Assembly: GCA_050116035.1 (NCBI GenBank)
Contig: JASFPJ010000037.1
Location: 1 to 16,462, forward strand
DNA: 16,462 bases
DNA from: SOIA01 sp050116035
GTDB lineage: Bacteria; Acidobacteriota; Aminicenantia; Aminicenantales; Aminicenantaceae
Direction: 5' to 3'
The translations under genes were made by a program, and so were the position numbers. Shown here one piece after another: positions 14,992 to 16,462 of this stretch (the first letter of the stretch is position 1; each line of letters opens with the position of its first letter). The notes beneath the pieces were generated by a model. That model was not told the origin of the DNA. It saw nothing but the letters and a program-made list of their open reading frames with translations, and searched no databases.

Positions 14992-15951
14992 ATGAGACTC
15001 TGCGTGAAGAACATCTTTGTACTGGCTGTATTCATTGCATTATCCGTTTCCTGCTGTTCTATTACGAAGATGAGAAAGGATCCCTTCTACAAGGATTTCT
15101 TTGAAAAGACAAGCTTAATAATGACAAGAGAAGAGATTGACATATATAAAGTTCTTCCTGATATAGAATCTAAGAGGGAGTTTATCGAAGAATTCTGGAG
15201 AATCAGAGATCCTAGCCCTGGAACCGATGAGAATGAAGCAAAAATCGAGTTTGAAGAGAGAATCAGATATGCGAACCTATGGCTCTGGCCCTTCAGCCAA
15301 GCTCGGAGTCCAGATGATGAACCGGATAATGACGCCGGATGGAACACAGATAGGGGAAGAATGTACATTATCCTGGGGCCACCCGATTTGGTCTCAATCG
15401 GAGGAATCCCTTACATGTTCCAGGAAATTCAAGACCGGTGGAGATTTTATCGAGGAACAGAGGAGGTGTGGTGGTACAACAGATATCAATTGTCTCTGCA
15501 TTTTCGCATGTCCAGAAGCGGAATCATGAGACTTGCCACCTATTCCGCGGGATTCGTAACAGCCTTAGAGGATGCGAAGATAAACTTGCTCGCACAGGGG
15601 TATTTAGAAGATGCAGGAAAAAGGTTCAGGTTCGAGGCTGAGTTTACTGACGATGAAATTCTTATCATAATTCCTGTGAAAAGAGTGAATTTCAAAGGAG
15701 AAGATGAAAATTTGAGTGCGAAATTCAGGATAAAAATCAACATTTACCACAATCACAAAAAAGTGGATGAGATCGAAGATACGAAGAGCTTTACAAAAAG
15801 CGAGGATGAACTCATACAAACAAAAAATATCATTTTAAAATTTCCTTTTGTGCCATCTCTGAGAGGCAAATACTATTTTGATATAGTTGTCGAAGACCTG
15901 ATGGCTGTATCCTTTTCCATATACAGAAATTATGTCAAACACAAGCACTAA
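14992..15951 (+). CDS. GWxTD domain-containing lipoprotein
   Basis: The start is placed at ATG 14992, giving 319 residues, because a signal sequence begins there (MRLCVKN, hydrophobic core to residue 20, then cysteines C21-C22) and a -10 box lies just upstream. The frame is open back to 14875, but that extension overlaps the repeat element and lacks signal features. The ribosome site is poor (GGGGCGAG). Residues ~30-110 are helical and charged (FLEEFWR-like segment at REFIEEFWRIRDP), followed by the name motif GWNTDRGRMYIILGPPD with G116, W117, T119 and D120. The C-terminal half (~190-319) looks like a beta-sandwich. GWxTD proteins are common in Acidobacteriota, Aminicenantes and Bacteroidetes-type genomes and are envelope-associated with unknown function. 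It is single-gene and convergent with the dehalogenase-anchor gene; the 138-nt gap after it shows no clear terminator. Confidence 0.85.
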   Translation: MRLCVKNIFVLAVFIALSVSCCSITKMRKDPFYKDFFEKTSLIMTREEIDIYKVLPDIESKREFIEEFWRIRDPSPGTDENEAKIEFEERIRYANLWLWPFSQARSPDDEPDNDAGWNTDRGRMYIILGPPDLVSIGGIPYMFQEIQDRWRFYRGTEEVWWYNRYQLSLHFRMSRSGIMRLATYSAGFVTALEDAKINLLAQGYLEDAGKRFRFEAEFTDDEILIIIPVKRVNFKGEDENLSAKFRIKINIYHNHKKVDEIEDTKSFTKSEDELIQTKNIILKFPFVPSLRGKYYFDIVVEDLMAVSFSIYRNYVKHKH

Positions 15952-16089
15952 AAAAAATTTTTATAAGAGAATTCATCTATCAATCTGAATAGGCCTTATG
16001 GATTTTGTTGCTCTTTTCCAGCTTGCGTCAAATAGATGGGAAGATAAGCTGTTTCGAACGGCTCCAACAAATATAATATCAGATTTTTT

Positions 16090-16389
16090 CTATTTTTTTG
16101 GCTGAGGCTTGATCAGGAGCAGCCGCCATAATCCAACTCCCAAGATAATCGAGATCATTCCGAATAAAATCCCTCCCTTGACTGCTGCGGTCGTCTCATT
16201 TTCTCCAATGTTCGTTCCGATGAAAGCAATGGTGAAACTGAGGAAGAGAATCCAGAGTCCAAACAAGAGCCATTTCCAGAAAGGCATGGGAATGCCACGG
16301 TCTTCCATCCAAAGCTTTAATCCGATTACGACCAGACAGGCAAAGATTCCTTCAATGAACCAGAATAAGCCGCTATTGAAAAAGTTCAT
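16090..16389 (-). CDS. rdhB: Reductive dehalogenase membrane anchor-like protein (RdhB/PceB/TceB type)
   Basis: This 99-residue protein has three predicted membrane helices (about 6-26, 38-59 and 69-91) and a short basic tail. Size, topology and local motifs fit the RdhB family that tethers the reductive dehalogenase RdhA to the cytoplasmic membrane. A basic loop with a trailing FWKW segment lies before helix 2. The paired glutamates of the outer loop appear as IGENETTAA (E63, E65), comparable to AEFETRAA in TceB and SEREYQA in PceB as I recall them. A Gly-rich third helix (GGILFGMISIILGVGLWRLL) follows. ATG 16389 lies 7 nt behind AAGGAG, which overlaps the stop of the preceding gene; the gap is 11 nt. 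The usual order is rdhA then rdhB, so the truncated upstream gene should be rdhA. A different small three-helix protein remains possible. Confidence 0.75.
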   Translation of the reverse strand: MNFFNSGLFWFIEGIFACLVVIGLKLWMEDRGIPMPFWKWLLFGLWILFLSFTIAFIGTNIGENETTAAVKGGILFGMISIILGVGLWRLLLIKPQPKK

Positions 16390-16400
16390 GGTTGTTCTCC

Positions 16401-16462
16401 TTAAGACTCAATGAAGTCCTCGGCTTTAAGCCACCATGGAGGCTCTCTGTAGGAGGCATTCT
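16401..16462 (-). CDS. C-terminal end of an upstream gene, possibly rdhA (truncated by the window edge)
   Basis: Reading the - strand from the window edge, an open frame encodes 19 residues ending REPPWWLKAEDFIES and stops with TAA at 16403-16401. Only this tail is visible, so identity rests on position: it ends 11 nt before the dehalogenase-anchor gene, whose ribosome site (AAGGAG) overlaps the stop codon. In known rdhAB operons the catalytic subunit RdhA (a corrinoid, two 4Fe-4S, Tat-exported enzyme) lies directly upstream of its anchor. None of the corrinoid or iron-sulfur motifs can be checked here. Confidence 0.5.
   Translation of the reverse strand, partial: NASYREPPWWLKAEDFIES

Noticed and set aside
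1..16462. CRISPR arrays, tRNA or rRNA genes, transposases, phage genes, toxin-antitoxin pairs
   Set aside because: Scanning both strands by eye showed no regularly spaced direct repeats, no tRNA-like T-loop sequence in a cloverleaf context and no recognisable proteins of these kinds; a covariance-model search could still find a small RNA.

Overview
The window looks like a stretch of chromosome from a Gram-negative-type anaerobic bacterium. The mix of a secreted tricorn-like S41 protease, a GWxTD-domain lipoprotein, a B12-type radical SAM protein and a dehalogenase-type membrane anchor recalls Candidatus Aminicenantes/Acidobacteriota genomes. That placement is inference from gene content; no rRNA, tRNA or taxonomic marker gene is present. 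Gene starts are mostly ATG or GTG behind clear AGGAG-type ribosome sites, and coding density is high.

Layout. (1) 1-218: the 3' end of an unrecognised + strand gene, then an imperfect inverted repeat and a candidate promoter. (2) 414-5130, + strand: two exported peptidases, a tricorn-like S41 protease and an M20-family metallo-amidohydrolase, suggesting extracytoplasmic peptide or amide breakdown. (3) 5151-5233: a 21-bp near-perfect inverted repeat between convergent genes. (4) 5239-7502, - strand: a small SnoaL/DUF4440-like lipoprotein, an RraA-like aldolase-fold protein and an NAD-dependent epimerase. (5) 7503-7781: an AT-rich divergent control region with a good promoter and a dyad. (6) 7782-12406, + strand: a tightly packed four-gene amino-sugar operon made of two tandem phosphohexomutase paralogs, glucosamine-6-phosphate deaminase (NagB) and N-acetylglucosamine-6-phosphate deacetylase (NagA). 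The genes overlap by 4 and 10 nt, and the last pair is 1 nt apart. (7) 12561-12941: a small hypothetical protein. (8) 13189-14598: a B12-binding-fold radical SAM protein behind a near-consensus promoter. (9) 14647-14807: a palindromic dispersed-type repeat. (10) 14992-15951: a GWxTD-domain lipoprotein. (11) 16090-16462, - strand: a three-helix membrane anchor of the reductive dehalogenase RdhB/PceB/TceB type, directly behind the last 19 codons of a gene that by position should be rdhA.

How the genes work together. NagA and NagB turn GlcNAc-6-phosphate into fructose-6-phosphate. The intact mutase could interconvert GlcN-1-P/GlcN-6-P, or feed GlcNAc-1-P into NagA. The most striking point is that the first mutase of the tandem pair has lost the phospho-serine of its active site (TAGHND in place of TASHNP) and two of three metal-binding aspartates (NSDASR in place of DADADR), yet keeps the sugar and phosphate loops and an intact reading frame. 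It looks like a conserved pseudoenzyme translationally coupled to its active sister. The second point of note is the probable rdhAB pair cut by the right edge, which suggests a capacity for organohalide reduction.
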